Source: Pseudomonas fluorescens (GTDB taxonomy: Bacteria > Pseudomonadota > Gammaproteobacteria > Pseudomonadales > Pseudomonadaceae). From it: a stretch of DNA of 64,000 nt. Positions 38,442 to 52,200 of the stretch are shown piece by piece. The position numbers were made by a program, and so were the translations under genes. The notes under the pieces are model-generated. The model worked only from the letters and a program-made list of their open reading frames with translations. It made no database searches and had not been told where the DNA came from. The stretch is taken from contig NZ_CP012831.1 in NCBI RefSeq assembly GCF_001307275.1, positions 186,001 to 250,000 on the forward strand, written 5' to 3'. Each line of letters opens with the position of its first letter. Position 1 is the first letter of the stretch.

Positions 38442-38634
38442 ACATTGCAGCAGTCCGCAGCCAGCCCGTTTGCATCGTCGCAATGGCTGGCTAAAGATTC
38501 TGGCCGACTGCGCCGCACCCTGCCCCACCCCGCCTTCTTTCGCCCCGCCCGTGAATCGATACTAATGGCATGGCGTTTGGCATGGCTGTCAGACGTTTCG
38601 TTTTAATGATGACGAAGCAGGCGTTCGCGGCCGG

Positions 38635-39090
38635 TCAGCCCAAGCCAACGCCGCGCGCCATGCCTGTGGCGGCGACGACCATCAAGATCAGTAACAAGGC
38701 TTCGATGTGGCTGATCCGTGCAAGTCGGCCGGCTTTCGAAGGATCGATCGCCCTCCCTTTGCCCAGTGCCATCCGCCATTTGATCAAGGCGATCATCGGC
38801 ACGATCTCTAGCAGCAGAATCAGCAGCAGCAACGTCATCTTCAAGTGAAAAAGCGGCTGATGCAGGTAGTAATCCGTGCCTTTTTCGTACCCGCCGAAAG
38901 CGCGCATCCCCCCGGTCACCAACAGCACCAGGGCCGACAGGCCCCACAGGTTGTCTGCAACCAAGACACCCCGCACCGCGTCCACACCGCCCGCCAGGCG
39001 CCGTAGCGCCGTGCCGCGCGTCAGCACCGCCCAAAACCCGAGGGCGAACGCCAGCAGATGAATTGCCGCAAGCGACCAATGAGCCAACAT
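38635..39090 (-). CDS. DUF2214 membrane protein
   Basis: 151 aa with four predicted membrane helices (about 3-23, 45-62, 80-102 and 128-146). It matches the DUF2214 layout: 'LTRGTALRR', 'NLWGLSALVLLVTGGMRAF', 'YEKGTDYYLHQPLFHLKM'. Conserved His residues hint at haem or metal but this is not established. It stands alone. Confidence 0.85.
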   Translation of the reverse strand: MLAHWSLAAIHLLAFALGFWAVLTRGTALRRLAGGVDAVRGVLVADNLWGLSALVLLVTGGMRAFGGYEKGTDYYLHQPLFHLKMTLLLLILLLEIVPMIALIKWRMALGKGRAIDPSKAGRLARISHIEALLLILMVVAATGMARGVGLG

Positions 39091-39220
39091 GGAAGACTCC
39101 TGACAGTGGGAACGTCGAATCGACCAGACAGTACTAGCTCATGAAGGAATGATTGCCAGGCTGAGCACAAAAAAATTGTGGGATCTTCAATGTATGCGAT
39201 GCCTGGAACCGCTCAAAAAA

Positions 39221-39360
39221 CTGTGGGAGCGAGCTTGCCCGCGATGGCAATCTTTCATTCAACATTACCGTTGACTGATCCGACGCTATCGCGAGCAAGC
39301 TCGCTCCCACAATTGGATGAACACCACCGGCCCTGTGGGAGCGGGCTTGCCCGCTCCCAC
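39221..39360. repeat. REP cluster (a pair plus a third unit)
   Basis: An inverted REP pair (39221-39311) followed by a tight single hairpin unit (39333-39360, gggagcgggcttgcccgctccc). It fills the gap between the DUF2214 gene and the end of cysS. Confidence 0.92.
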
Positions 39361-39376
39361 ATAGACCCGGGTGGAC

Positions 39377-40759
<1,383 letters not shown>

Positions 40760-40779
40760 GGTGTTTCCTTAAGACTTGA

Positions 40780-42480
<1,701 letters not shown>

Positions 42481-42729
42481 AGGATCCTTGAACTTACAAG
42501 TGCGCGGCCGGGTGCGGCCTGATAAATCAAAGCCCGTATCATAGCCGATGCTGTCAAGTACCTGACAGGCCAGGCCGGCAAACGATTGAATTTAATCGAC
42601 GGCCAGATGAAAAACAGCCTCGAAATTCGTGCCCGGCACGCTAAACTGCCCAACCTGGCCGATTGCAGCCAGACCGGTTGCGGGCGTTTGTGCCCCGAAA
42701 CCCACGAATTCCTTGAAAGAGTACCGACC

Positions 42730-43233
42730 ATGAGCAAAGTCAAACTGACCACCAACTTCGGTGACATCGTTCTGCAACTGAACGCCGAGAAAGCGCCGCT
42801 GACCGTGGCCAACTTCATCGAATACGTCAACGCCGGCCACTACGAAAACACCGTGTTCCACCGCGTCATCGGCAACTTCATGATCCAGGGCGGTGGCTTC
42901 GAACCGGGCATGAAGGAAAAGAAAGACAAGCGCCCGAGCATCCAGAACGAAGCCGACAACGGCCTGCCGAACAAAAAGTACAGCGTCGCCATGGCCCGTA
43001 CCATGGAGCCGCATTCGGCTTCCGCGCAGTTCTTCATCAACGTGGCCGACAACAGCTTCCTGAACCACAGCGCCAAGACCGTACAGGGCTGGGGCTACGC
43101 AGTGTTCGGTGAAGTGACCGAAGGCACCGACGTGGTCGACAAGATCAAGGGCGTCGCCACCACTTCCAAGGCTGGCCACCAGGACGTCCCGGCAGACGAC
43201 GTGATCATCGAGAAAGCCGAGATCATTGAGTGA
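42730..43233 (+). CDS. ppiB: peptidyl-prolyl cis-trans isomerase B (cyclophilin)
   Basis: 167 aa from the ATG at 42730 (MSKVKLTT); upstream frame extension is not coding. Cyclophilin core with '[15 protein letters not shown]' and '[15 protein letters not shown]'. No signal peptide, so it is cytoplasmic. Its stop overlaps the lpxH start (GTGA), giving coupled translation. Confidence 0.97.
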   Translation: MSKVKLTTNFGDIVLQLNAEKAPLTVANFIEYVNAGHYENTVFHRVIGNFMIQGGGFEPGMKEKKDKRPSIQNEADNGLPNKKYSVAMARTMEPHSASAQFFINVADNSFLNHSAKTVQGWGYAVFGEVTEGTDVVDKIKGVATTSKAGHQDVPADDVIIEKAEIIE

Positions 43234-43979
43234 TATTGCTGATTTCAGACTTGCATCTGGAAGAGGAGCGCCCGGACATCACCCGGGCGTTTCTGGATTT
43301 ACTCGCCACACGCGCCCGCTCGGCGCAAGCGTTGTACATTCTGGGCGACTTTTTCGAAGCCTGGATCGGCGACGATGCCATGACGCCGTTCCAGCGTTCC
43401 ATCTGCCAGGCCCTGCGCGAGTTGAGCGACAGCGGCACGGCCATCTTCCTGATGCACGGCAATCGCGACTTCATGCTGGGGCAAGCCTTTTGCAAAGCGG
43501 CCGGCTGCACCCTGCTCAAGGACCCGAGTGTCGTGCAGCTCAATGGCGAGCCGGTGCTGCTGATGCATGGCGACAGCCTCTGCACCCGCGACGAAGGCTA
43601 CATGAAGCTGCGGCGCTGGCTGCGCAACCCGGTCACGCTGTTCATCCTGCGGCACCTGCCGCTGGGCAGCCGCCAGAAACTGGCGCGCAAACTGCGCAGC
43701 GAAAGCCGCACGCAGACACGCATGAAAGCCAATGACATCGTCGACGTCACGCCCGAAGAGATCCCGCGGATCATGCAGCAATACGGCGTGAAGACCCTGG
43801 TCCACGGCCACACCCACCGCCCCGCCATCCACAAGCTGCAACTGGGCGAACACGCCGCCCGGCGCATCGTGCTGGGGGATTGGGACAAACAAGGCTGGGC
43901 GTTGCAGGTGGATGAACAGGGGTTTGCGTTGGCGCCGTTTGGTTTTGGTAATGCGCAGTTGGCGTTGCCAAGCACTTAA
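43230..43979 (+). CDS. lpxH: UDP-2,3-diacylglucosamine hydrolase
   Basis: 249 aa, GTG start inside the ppiB stop. Calcineurin-like metallophosphoesterase motifs in order: 'SDLHLEE', '[11 protein letters not shown]', 'MHGNRDFM', 'HGDSLC', 'VHGHTHRP'. It cuts UDP-diacylglucosamine to lipid X in lipid A synthesis. The ppiB-lpxH pair is common in Pseudomonas. Confidence 0.97.
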   Translation: MILLISDLHLEEERPDITRAFLDLLATRARSAQALYILGDFFEAWIGDDAMTPFQRSICQALRELSDSGTAIFLMHGNRDFMLGQAFCKAAGCTLLKDPSVVQLNGEPVLLMHGDSLCTRDEGYMKLRRWLRNPVTLFILRHLPLGSRQKLARKLRSESRTQTRMKANDIVDVTPEEIPRIMQQYGVKTLVHGHTHRPAIHKLQLGEHAARRIVLGDWDKQGWALQVDEQGFALAPFGFGNAQLALPST

Positions 43980-43995
43980 AGACCCCATGAGATGC

Positions 43996-44112
43996 CTGTG
44001 GGAGCAGCCTGTGGGAGCAAGCTTGCTCGCGATGAACGGTGACACGGTCTTGCAGTTGAACCGTGTCGCCTGCATCGCGGGCAAGCCTTGCTCCCACAGG
44101 CTCGCTCCCACA
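43996..44112. repeat. REP cluster
   Basis: Nested REP units: two starts in tandem (cctgtgggagca twice), an inverted partner after about 40 bases and a further half unit. It lies between the convergent ends of lpxH and the MFS efflux gene. Confidence 0.88.
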
Positions 44113-44134
44113 TTGAATTGCATTGACCTTTGGA

Positions 44135-45664
44135 TCAGTGCCCCGCCGACGCCGGCCCCGCCTTCGCCGCAAACGGCGGTTTGGCCAGCCACACCAGCAC
44201 GATCAACCCCATGAATGCCCAACCCAGCAGCGTGAAGTAATCCACGGTGGAGAGCATGTACGCCTGGCTGTTGAGAATCTGGTCGAGCTGGGCATAGGCC
44301 GGTGTGCTGGCACCGCCAAGCTGGTTGAGCGCCTCGCGGGTGGCCGGCTCGAAAGTGCTGATGCTTTCGCTCAGGTAGGCGTGATGCTGGTCGGCACGGC
44401 GAATCCAGATCCAGGTGGTCAACGATGCGGCAAAGCTGCCGCCCAGGGTCCGCAGGAACGTCGCCAGCCCCGCGCCGTCGGCAATCTGGTGCGGCGGCAG
44501 GTCCGACATCAGGATGCTCAGGGTCGGCATGAAGAACAGCGCCACGCCGATGCCCATGAACAACTGCACCAAGGCAATGTGCTGGAAATCCACCTCGTTG
44601 GTGAACCCGGCACGCATGAAGCAGCTCAGGCCGATGGCCAGGAACGCCAGCCCCGCCAGCAAGCGCAGGTCGAACTTGTGGGCGTACTTGCCGACGAAGG
44701 GCGACATCAACACCGGCAGGATACCGATGGGTGCCACGGCCAATCCGGCCCAGGTCGCGGTGTAGCCCATCTGGGTCTGCAACCACTGCGGCAGGATCAG
44801 GTTGATGCCGAAGAACCCGGCGTAACCGCCCACCAACACAATGGTGCCGATGCGGAAGTTGCGATAGGCGAACAGACGGAGGTTGACCACCGGATGGCGG
44901 TCGGTCATTTCCCAGATCACGAAGACCGCCAGGGCAATGACTGAAATCAGCGCACCAATGACGATGAAGTTCGATTCGAACCAGTCCAGGTCGTTGCCCT
45001 TGTCGAGAATCACCTGGAGCGCGCCAACACCGATGATCAGCGTGATCAACCCCACGTAGTCCATCGGCTGATGGCTGGTGACCACCGGCCGCGCCTTGAG
45101 CTGCTGGCGCACCACCATCGCCGCGAAGACGCCGATGGGCACATTGATGAAGAAGATCCACGGCCAGCTATAGCTGTCGGTGATCCAGCCGCCGAGGATC
45201 GGTCCGGCAATCGGCGCCACCACCGTGACCATCGCCAGCAACGCCAGGGCCATGCCCCGCCTGGCCGGCGGGTAGACGGCGATCAGCAAGGTCTGGGTCA
45301 TCGGGTACAACGGCCCGGCCACCAGCCCCTGGAGTACCCGAAAGCCAATCAGCTCCGGCATCGAGGTGGAAATGCCACACAAGAATGAAGCGAGCACGAA
45401 CAGCATCGTCGCCCACAAAAACAACTTCACCTCGCCAAACCGACGGCTGAGCCAGCCAGTGAGCGGCAGGGCGATGGCGTTGCTCACCGCGAACGAGGTG
45501 ATCACCCAGGTGCCCTGCTCCGAGCTGACGCCCAGGTTGCCGGAAATGGTCGGCAAGGCGACGTTGGCGATGGTGGTGTCGAGCACCTGCATGAACGTCG
45601 CCAGCGACAGCCCGATGGTGCTGAGCAACAGGCTGGGCGGCGTGAAGGACGCGTTATTGCTCAT
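44135..45664 (-). CDS. MFS efflux transporter, DHA2 (EmrB/QacA) family
   Basis: 509 aa with 14 predicted membrane helices. DHA2 marks include 'LDTTIANVALPTISGNLG' in helix 1, 'GWLSRRFGEVKLFLW' and 'LQGLVAGPLYPMTQTLL' (motif C-like later). It is a proton-driven drug exporter that works with the adaptor encoded just upstream and the outer-membrane factor above it. Last gene of the marR-tolC-emrA-emrB run; a REP-filled gap of about 190 bases separates it from the adaptor gene. Confidence 0.95.
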   Translation of the reverse strand: MSNNASFTPPSLLLSTIGLSLATFMQVLDTTIANVALPTISGNLGVSSEQGTWVITSFAVSNAIALPLTGWLSRRFGEVKLFLWATMLFVLASFLCGISTSMPELIGFRVLQGLVAGPLYPMTQTLLIAVYPPARRGMALALLAMVTVVAPIAGPILGGWITDSYSWPWIFFINVPIGVFAAMVVRQQLKARPVVTSHQPMDYVGLITLIIGVGALQVILDKGNDLDWFESNFIVIGALISVIALAVFVIWEMTDRHPVVNLRLFAYRNFRIGTIVLVGGYAGFFGINLILPQWLQTQMGYTATWAGLAVAPIGILPVLMSPFVGKYAHKFDLRLLAGLAFLAIGLSCFMRAGFTNEVDFQHIALVQLFMGIGVALFFMPTLSILMSDLPPHQIADGAGLATFLRTLGGSFAASLTTWIWIRRADQHHAYLSESISTFEPATREALNQLGGASTPAYAQLDQILNSQAYMLSTVDYFTLLGWAFMGLIVLVWLAKPPFAAKAGPASAGH

Positions 45665-45693
45665 TGCGAAATCCTATGAAGCGAAGAGAGTCA

Positions 45694-45853
45694 ATCGCGG
45701 GCAAGCCTTGCTCCCACTGGATCCAGGGTTGCCTGAACTCAGTGGGTAGGACACAAAACCTGTGGGAGCCGAGCTTGCTCGCGATGAGGCCCTTGCAGTC
45801 AATATCTCTGTAGCCGGTCATACCGCTATCGCGAGCAAGCTCGGCTGCCACAA
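45694..45853. repeat. REP elements within the efflux operon
   Basis: A single REP half (45694-45720) and an inverted pair (about 45759-45853) whose units carry an extra C (gggagccgagcttgctcg). They lie between the EmrA-like and EmrB-like genes, so they are transcribed and may adjust relative expression. Confidence 0.88.
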
Positions 45854-45857
45854 CTGA

Positions 45858-47057
45858 TCAGCGCTGCGCGGTTTTGCTCGCCACGGAACTGTTGTCGTGG
45901 ATCAGGCGGGTGATCATCGCGTCGGCCTCGGCCAATTGCCGGTCATAGACCTGGGTACTGAACGAGGCTTTCTGCGGTGGCTGTTGGGCCAACACCGGGC
46001 CGCTCTGGTCGTGCAGATTGACGCTGACCTGGGTCGACAGGCCGACTCGCAGCGGATGCTTGGCCAGCTCTTCGGCGTTGACATGAATGCGCACCGGCAC
46101 CCGCTGGACGATCTTGATCCAGTTACCGGTGGCGTTCTGCGCCGGCAGCAAGGCAAACGCACTGCCGGTCCCGGCGCCCAGGCTGTCGATGGTGCCGCTG
46201 AACTTCACATCGCTGCCGTACAGGTCGGCTTCGATGTCCACCGGCTGGCCGATGCGCATGTCGCGCAGTTGGGTTTCCTTGAAGTTGGCGTCAATCCACA
46301 ATTGGTCCAGCGGGATCACTGCCATCAACGCCGTGCCCGGCTGCACCCGTTGGCCCAGTTGCACGGTGCGCTTGGCCACATAGCCGGTGACCGGTGCGAT
46401 CAAGGTGCTGCGAGCGTTGGTCAGGAAGGCCTGGCGCAATTGCGCGGCGGCCGCTTGCACGTCGGGATGGGACGACACCACGGTATCGTCCACCAAGGCG
46501 CTGGTGGTCTTGAGCTGTTGCCGGGCATTGGCGAGGGCATTCTGCGCCGAGGTCAGGTCATCCCGGGCGTGGGACAGTTCCTCCTGGGAAATCGCTCCGC
46601 CGGCCGCCAGGTTCTTGCGTCGGCTGTAGTTTTCCTGGGCCTTCTGCACTTCGGCCTCTTGGGCATTGACCTGCGCCCGCATGCCATCGACGTTGCTGTA
46701 CAAGCCACGCACCTGGCGCACGGTCCGGGCCAGGTTGGCCTGGGCACTTTGCAGCCCGACTTCGGCGTCGTTCGGGTCGAACTGCACCAGCACCTGGCCT
46801 TCACGCACCAGGTCGCCGTCATCGGCACCGATGCTCACCACGGTGCCGGTCACCAACGGCGTGATCTCCACCACGTTGCCGTTCACATAGGCATCGTCGG
46901 TGCTTTCGCTCCAGCGGCCATACAGTTCATGCCAGCCCCACACACCCAGGCCCGCGAGAATGACGATCAGCGCCAGTGCCAGCAGCATGACCTTGCGCTT
47001 GCGTGGGTTGCCGCTGTCTTGTGTGTTTTCGGATTGAGTCGTTTCGGCAGTCGCCAT
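45858..47057 (-). CDS. HlyD/EmrA-family efflux adaptor
   Basis: 399 aa. One N-terminal membrane helix (about 22-44), then a periplasmic adaptor: lipoyl half 'GTVVSIGADDGDLVREGQVLVQFD', a long coiled coil, second lipoyl half and beta-barrel. It links the inner-membrane transporter to the outer-membrane channel. Confidence 0.95.
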   Translation of the reverse strand: MATAETTQSENTQDSGNPRKRKVMLLALALIVILAGLGVWGWHELYGRWSESTDDAYVNGNVVEITPLVTGTVVSIGADDGDLVREGQVLVQFDPNDAEVGLQSAQANLARTVRQVRGLYSNVDGMRAQVNAQEAEVQKAQENYSRRKNLAAGGAISQEELSHARDDLTSAQNALANARQQLKTTSALVDDTVVSSHPDVQAAAAQLRQAFLTNARSTLIAPVTGYVAKRTVQLGQRVQPGTALMAVIPLDQLWIDANFKETQLRDMRIGQPVDIEADLYGSDVKFSGTIDSLGAGTGSAFALLPAQNATGNWIKIVQRVPVRIHVNAEELAKHPLRVGLSTQVSVNLHDQSGPVLAQQPPQKASFSTQVYDRQLAEADAMITRLIHDNSSVASKTAQR

Positions 47058-47072
47058 GACAAGTACCTCGAA

Positions 47073-48542
47073 TCAGTGGGTCGGCGTGGCAGGGGTCGGC
47101 GTGGCCGCCGCCAGGGTCTGGGCTTCGAAACCACCGCCCAGGGCCTGCATCAGTTGGATCGACAAATCGATCTGCTCGGCATTCAGGTTCGCCAGTTGGC
47201 GCTGGGCCTGGAGCAATTGCTGCTCGATGCTCAGCACGTCCAGGTAATTACCGATGCCCGAGCCGTAGCGCTGGACCACGGTGTCGTAAGAGTTCTGCGC
47301 GATGTCGGTGGCATGTTGCTGGGCACCGATCTGGCGAGCGATGTCGCGCAACTGGTTGATGGTGTCACTGACATCGCCAAGGGCCGTGACCAGGCTCTTG
47401 TTGTACTGCGCCACCGCCAGGTCGTAATCGGCGTCCCGGGCATCCAGGTCCGCCCGCAGGCGGCCACCGTCGAAGATCGGCAACGACACGGTGGGCGCCA
47501 CGTTGAAGAAGCGGCTGGCCGAACCGAACATCGCATCGCCGAGCAATGACTGCACCCCCGCCGCCGCGCTCAGGTTGAGGTTGGGGTAGAAGTTGGTCTT
47601 GCCGGCCTCGATGTTCTTGCTGGCCGCCTCGACCCGCCAGCGCGCCGCGACCAGGTCCGGACGGCGGCCCAGCAACTCGGCCGGCAGGTTCGACGGCAAG
47701 GCGACCGCGCTGGCTTGCAGCACGTTGGGCCGGGCGATTTCATTGCCGCGGTCCGGGCCCTTGCCCAGCAATACCGCCAGGGCGATCTTGGCGCTTTGCA
47801 GGCGTTTTTCTGCGTCGATCAAGGTCGCATCGGCGCTGGCTTCCAGGCTTTCGGTCTGCTGGAACTGGTACTCGCTGTCGATCCCGGCGCTGAGGCGGCG
47901 CTTGCCCAGGTCGAGCATCTGCCGGGTGCGCTTGAGGTCTTCGGCGGCCAGGTCATGAATGATGTGGGCCTGGCCCAGGTCGCTGTAGGCCCGGGCCACG
48001 TCGGCGGCCAGGGTCAGTTGCGCGGCCTGGCGATCGATCTCGGCGGCGCGGGCCTGGCCCAGGGCGGCTTCCCAGGCGGCACGCTGGCCACCCCAGAGGT
48101 CGAAATTGTAGTTGAAGTCCACACTCAGCGAACGCAGGGTGCTGTACGCCCCGCCCTGCCCTTGCGGATCCTGGTCACGGGCCAGACGCGAACGGCTGAC
48201 GCTGCCACTGGCATCCAGGGTCGGCATGCGCGCCGCGTTGGCGGCATAGGCCGCGGCACTGGCCTGGTGGACCCGGGCGCTGGCGACCTGCATGTCCGGG
48301 CTGTCGCGCAGGGCTTCACGGATCAGACCGTCGAGCTGCGGATCACCGAGGCTTTTCCACCAGTCGTTTTTCGGCCACGCGGCCGGCGACAGCGTGACCC
48401 CGGTCAGGGACTGTCCAGCCTGGAGGCTCTTGGCCTCGAGGCTGACGCCTTCGGTCTTCAGGCCGCTGTAGCTGGCACAACCGGCGAGGCTCATGGCCAA
48501 CAGCACCAGGCTCAAGCGGGTACGCAAGGTTTGACGTTTCAT
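47073..48542 (-). CDS. outer-membrane efflux lipoprotein (NodT/OprM family)
   Basis: 489 aa. Lipobox 'AMSLAGC' (Cys22). Two OEP repeats form the TolC-type channel ('WKSLGDPQLDGLIREAL', 'RPDLVAARWRVEAASKNIEA'). It overlaps the MarR gene by four bases and is followed by the adaptor after 15 bases. Confidence 0.95.
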   Translation of the reverse strand: MKRQTLRTRLSLVLLAMSLAGCASYSGLKTEGVSLEAKSLQAGQSLTGVTLSPAAWPKNDWWKSLGDPQLDGLIREALRDSPDMQVASARVHQASAAAYAANAARMPTLDASGSVSRSRLARDQDPQGQGGAYSTLRSLSVDFNYNFDLWGGQRAAWEAALGQARAAEIDRQAAQLTLAADVARAYSDLGQAHIIHDLAAEDLKRTRQMLDLGKRRLSAGIDSEYQFQQTESLEASADATLIDAEKRLQSAKIALAVLLGKGPDRGNEIARPNVLQASAVALPSNLPAELLGRRPDLVAARWRVEAASKNIEAGKTNFYPNLNLSAAAGVQSLLGDAMFGSASRFFNVAPTVSLPIFDGGRLRADLDARDADYDLAVAQYNKSLVTALGDVSDTINQLRDIARQIGAQQHATDIAQNSYDTVVQRYGSGIGNYLDVLSIEQQLLQAQRQLANLNAEQIDLSIQLMQALGGGFEAQTLAAATPTPATPTH

Positions 48543-49012
48543 TTCTCCCCCAATCGCAACACGGTGATGGGATCACCGGCAGCGAGCAGTATTTTCTTGA
48601 GGATGTCTTCGAGGGTTTGCAGCTCCTCGCGGCTGATGGCGCTGGCCAACTGGTTCATGGCGTCGGCACCGATGAACGGCAGGCGATCAGCGAGGGCCTG
48701 GCCGGCTTCGGTCAGCACCAGTTGCACCTGGCGCCGGTCCTCTGCCGAGCGCTGGCGGACCAGGAAACCTTTCTGCTCCAGGCGATCGAGCATCCGCGTC
48801 ATCGAGCCGCTGTCCAGGGACAGGTAGCGACACAGCTCGACCGGCGTGTCGATGCCGTGCTGGGCCATGATGATCAACACCTTGAACTGGGCGGCGGTAA
48901 TGCCGACGGGCTCCATGTGGGTGTCGATGATCCGGTCCTTGAGCAGCGCGGCGCGGCCGAGCAGCATGCCGAGGTGGCAATTGTGAAATTCGTCTGGGGT
49001 GAAATGCTTCAT
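48539..49012 (-). CDS. MarR-family repressor of the efflux operon
   Basis: 157 aa with a winged helix ('TPVELCRYLSLDSGSMTRMLDRLEQKGFL' and 'RQVQLVLTEAGQAL'). First gene of the operon; the two palindromes at 49023-49075 lie just before its start, so it should repress itself and the efflux genes until a ligand binds. Confidence 0.93.
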   Translation of the reverse strand: MKHFTPDEFHNCHLGMLLGRAALLKDRIIDTHMEPVGITAAQFKVLIIMAQHGIDTPVELCRYLSLDSGSMTRMLDRLEQKGFLVRQRSAEDRRQVQLVLTEAGQALADRLPFIGADAMNQLASAISREELQTLEDILKKILLAAGDPITVLRLGEK

Positions 49013-49022
49013 CTGAGCACCG

Positions 49023-49075
49023 TTTGCTGCCTAGGCAGTGAATGTATGTCGAGATATTACTGCTTAGGCAGCAAA
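49023..49075. promoter_or_regulatory. paired MarR operators
   Basis: Two copies of a palindrome, tttgctgcctaggcagt (49023-49039) and actgcttaggcagcaaa (49059-49075). They are near-perfect inverted copies of each other 36 bases apart centre to centre; the core ctgcctaggcag is self-complementary. Their position 10-65 bases ahead of the marR start fits autorepression with two bound dimers. Confidence 0.85.
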
Positions 49076-49127
49076 TGTCAAACAAATAGTTAGCTTGCTA
49101 TTCACCAACAGACAAAATGCAGACATC

Positions 49128-49221
49128 CCTGTGGGAGCGAGCTTGCTCGCGATAGCGGTATGACCTTCAACTTCTTCGTTGACTGACACGCCGCTATCGC
49201 GAGCAAGCTCGCTCCCACAAG
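49128..49221. repeat. paired REP element
   Basis: An inverted REP pair between the marR operator region and the tamB stop. Confidence 0.92.
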
Positions 49222-49238
49222 GGTTTGGGGGAAGGGGT

Positions 49239-52200
49239 TTAGAAATCGCGCTTGTAGAAGATATCCAGCGAACTGGCGACGCCGCTGGCGGCTTCGAGGT
49301 ACACCTTCTTGCTGAGCTTGTAGCGCAGGGCGATGGTGTTGGCCGGTTCGAACACGCCGACGCCGTAGCGCAGGCTGAGTTTTTCCGAGAGGTTGCCGCT
49401 GGCGACCACGCTGGTGGTGTTGCCGCTGCCTTGGGTGTCGAGCTGGAAGTCATCGATGCCCAGGTTATTGGCCAGGCTGCTGGTCACGCCCGAGCTGCCC
49501 ATCAGCCCCAGGCCCAGCGCCGCCTGGGCGAGCATGTTGTTGTCCTCGCCCGTGGTGCTCAGCGGCCGGCCCAGTACCAGGTAGGACAACGCCTGCTCCT
49601 GGCTCATGGCCGGCTCCGAGAAGATTTGCGTGGTCGGTTGCTCGGCGCTGCCGCTCAAGCGGATGCCGGCGATCACGTCGTCGGTCTGGCGAATCGCTTC
49701 GATGTCCAGGTAGGGCTGGTCGATGGGCCCGGCGAACAGCAGCCGGGCCCGGCGCACCGTCAGTCGTTGCCCGTAGGCCCGATAGCGGCCGTCGTTGAGC
49801 CACAGTTCACCGCGGGTGTCCATGTTGTCGCCGATGTGCACCTGCCCCTGGACGTTGGCCGTCAGGCCGAACCCCGAGAACGCGAGTTTGTCCTGGCCGA
49901 CGATCACGTCGATGTCCATCGCCATGGCTATCGGCGCCTTGCCCTCCTCGGTCTGGTGGCCGACGATCACCGTGTCATCCGACACCTTGACGGTGGACGG
50001 CGGCAGTTCGCGGACGGTGATCTCGCCTTTGGGCACCAGGACCTTGCCGGCAATGGAAAGCTGCTCGCCCTGCATCGTGATGTTCAGGTCCGGGGCGACA
50101 TCGAGCACCGCGTACGGTTCGACGGTGACCGGCAGTTGCGAGCCCTTGAGAGCCAGGTTCAGGGTCAGGGCTTCGCCCCAGCCGATGTTCCCGGTCAGGC
50201 TGCCCTGCCCGCGCTTGCCGCTTTTCCAGGCACCGTCGAGCCGTACCGTTTCACCGGCAATCATCGCCCGCACCTGCAGGGCTTCGAGGCTGATCGGCAG
50301 TTCCGGGCCGGAGACTTCGCCGTCGCTGAGCACCAGGTTGCCGTTGACCTGGGGTGCGAGCAAACCACCCGACAACGTCCCGCTGCCGTTCAGGTGACCG
50401 GTGAGGGCTTCCACCATCGGCACGAACGGCCGGGCCACGGACAAGTCCAGGCCGGTCAGGCGAAACGAACCACTCAAGGGCTTGCTGGCCGGCAGCGGAT
50501 TGATCTGCGCCTGGAGCACCAGCTCGCCGAGCTTGGCGCCGACGAAATTCAGGTCGGTGTCGATGCGCTTGGGGGTCAGGCGGCTATTGAGCGTCAAGGT
50601 CTGGTAGGGGAAGTCCAGCCATTGCGCCTTGTCCCCGGCCTTGTCACGGATGCGCAACGTACCGCCACTGGCGTCCACCAGGATCCGGCCATTCGGGCCG
50701 CTCGCCGGCAAGTCCAGTTGCAGGTCCGCATTGAGCCGGCCCTGCCAGGCAAAATCCTTGGGCATCCACTGGGCCAGGCTTTCGATGGGGAACTGTTTGA
50801 GGTGATAGCGCAGCTTCGGCTCCGGCATCAGCCGCTGGTCTTCACCGCACAGACTGGCCTCGCCGGAACGCCAGCAATGGGCGCCGACGTTAAGCGTGCC
50901 ATCGGTCAGGCGCTCCAGTTTCGCCGGGGCTTGCAGGCGCCAGGCTTGCCCGCCGGCCTGCACCTCGCCGCTGGCCAGGCGTCCGCGCCAATTGCCTTGG
51001 TCGAGGGCGCCGTCGAGCGCCAGGGTCGTATCGAGTTGCGGCCCTTGCAAGTCCAGGTTGAGTGTTTGCCGTTTGATGTCGCCCTGTCCGCTGACGGTCA
51101 GCGCGCCCAGGGACGTTTCGCCGGCGCGGATGCCGCTGGCCTTGAGGTCGAGCTTGCCGCGCTGGGCTCTGTCGAGGGTCGCGTCCAGGTTCAGGCTTTG
51201 CAGGCGATTGTCCTGCAGCGCCAATTGCGTGCCTTGCAGACCGAGCTTGCCTTGGGGCGCCTTGAGCGTGCCGGCGACATCGACCCGGCCAACGACCTGG
51301 CCGCGCAATTGCGGCCAGAGCTGGGCAAGACGGGCGAGCTTGATGTCGATCTGGCCGGTGAGTTTCTGTTGCAGGCTGCCGGTGCCATTGATGCGGTTAT
51401 CTCCCAGGCGGATGTCCAGCGCGCTGAGGTTCCACTGCTCGCCGGCACCACTGGCCTTGGCCTGGAACAGCGCCGGTTGGCCCCGCAGCTTACCCTTGAG
51501 ATCCAGGTCCGCGTCGAGCTCGAGGCGGTCGTTCTTCATCGCGCCTTTGCTGCGCAACGGTCCGGCCAGGATCCCGGGCAACTCGCCGAGCCAATACGCC
51601 GGGTTGATGGCCGACAGTTGCAGCGCCGTGTCCCAAGCGATGCCGTCGGCAAATTGCAGGCTCAGGTGTCCTTCGGCCTTGCCCTGCCCCGCGGCGAGCT
51701 TGAGTTGCGGCAGATGGATTTGCGTCAGGTTGCCGCTGAACGGGCTGTCCAGGCTGAACGCCCCGGCGGGGCCGTCCAGCGCGGCCTGGAAATTGCCCAG
51801 GTAGTTGCCATCGGTGTACGAGACTTCGCCATTGAAGCTGCGCAATGTCACTTGCGGCTCGTCGATCAGCGGATACAGGCGATGCCAAGGGAAATCCAGC
51901 CAGGCGACTTTCGCCTCGGCGCTCAAGCCGTCGCGCCAGTCCACTTGCCCGCTGAGTTTCAGGCTCTGCTGATTGCCGGCGTCCAGATCCAGGCCGGCGA
52001 TCCGTGCGCCATTGGCGTCCACGGTGCCTTGCAGCAGCAATGCCACTGGCCCTTTTTCGGCGGGCAACGTCGCCTTGCCAAGCAATTGATAGCCTTTTTT
52101 CAGATCGCCTTCGCCGGTCAATTCCAACTGATTGAGCAACAGCGTGTCTGGCAGATCGGCGCTGGCCTTGAAACCGTCGGCGGTAATGCGCACCTTGGCG

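Noticed and set aside
43299..45161. 620-codon minus-strand frame
   Set aside because: Antisense of lpxH and out of frame with the MFS gene; it crosses a REP cluster.
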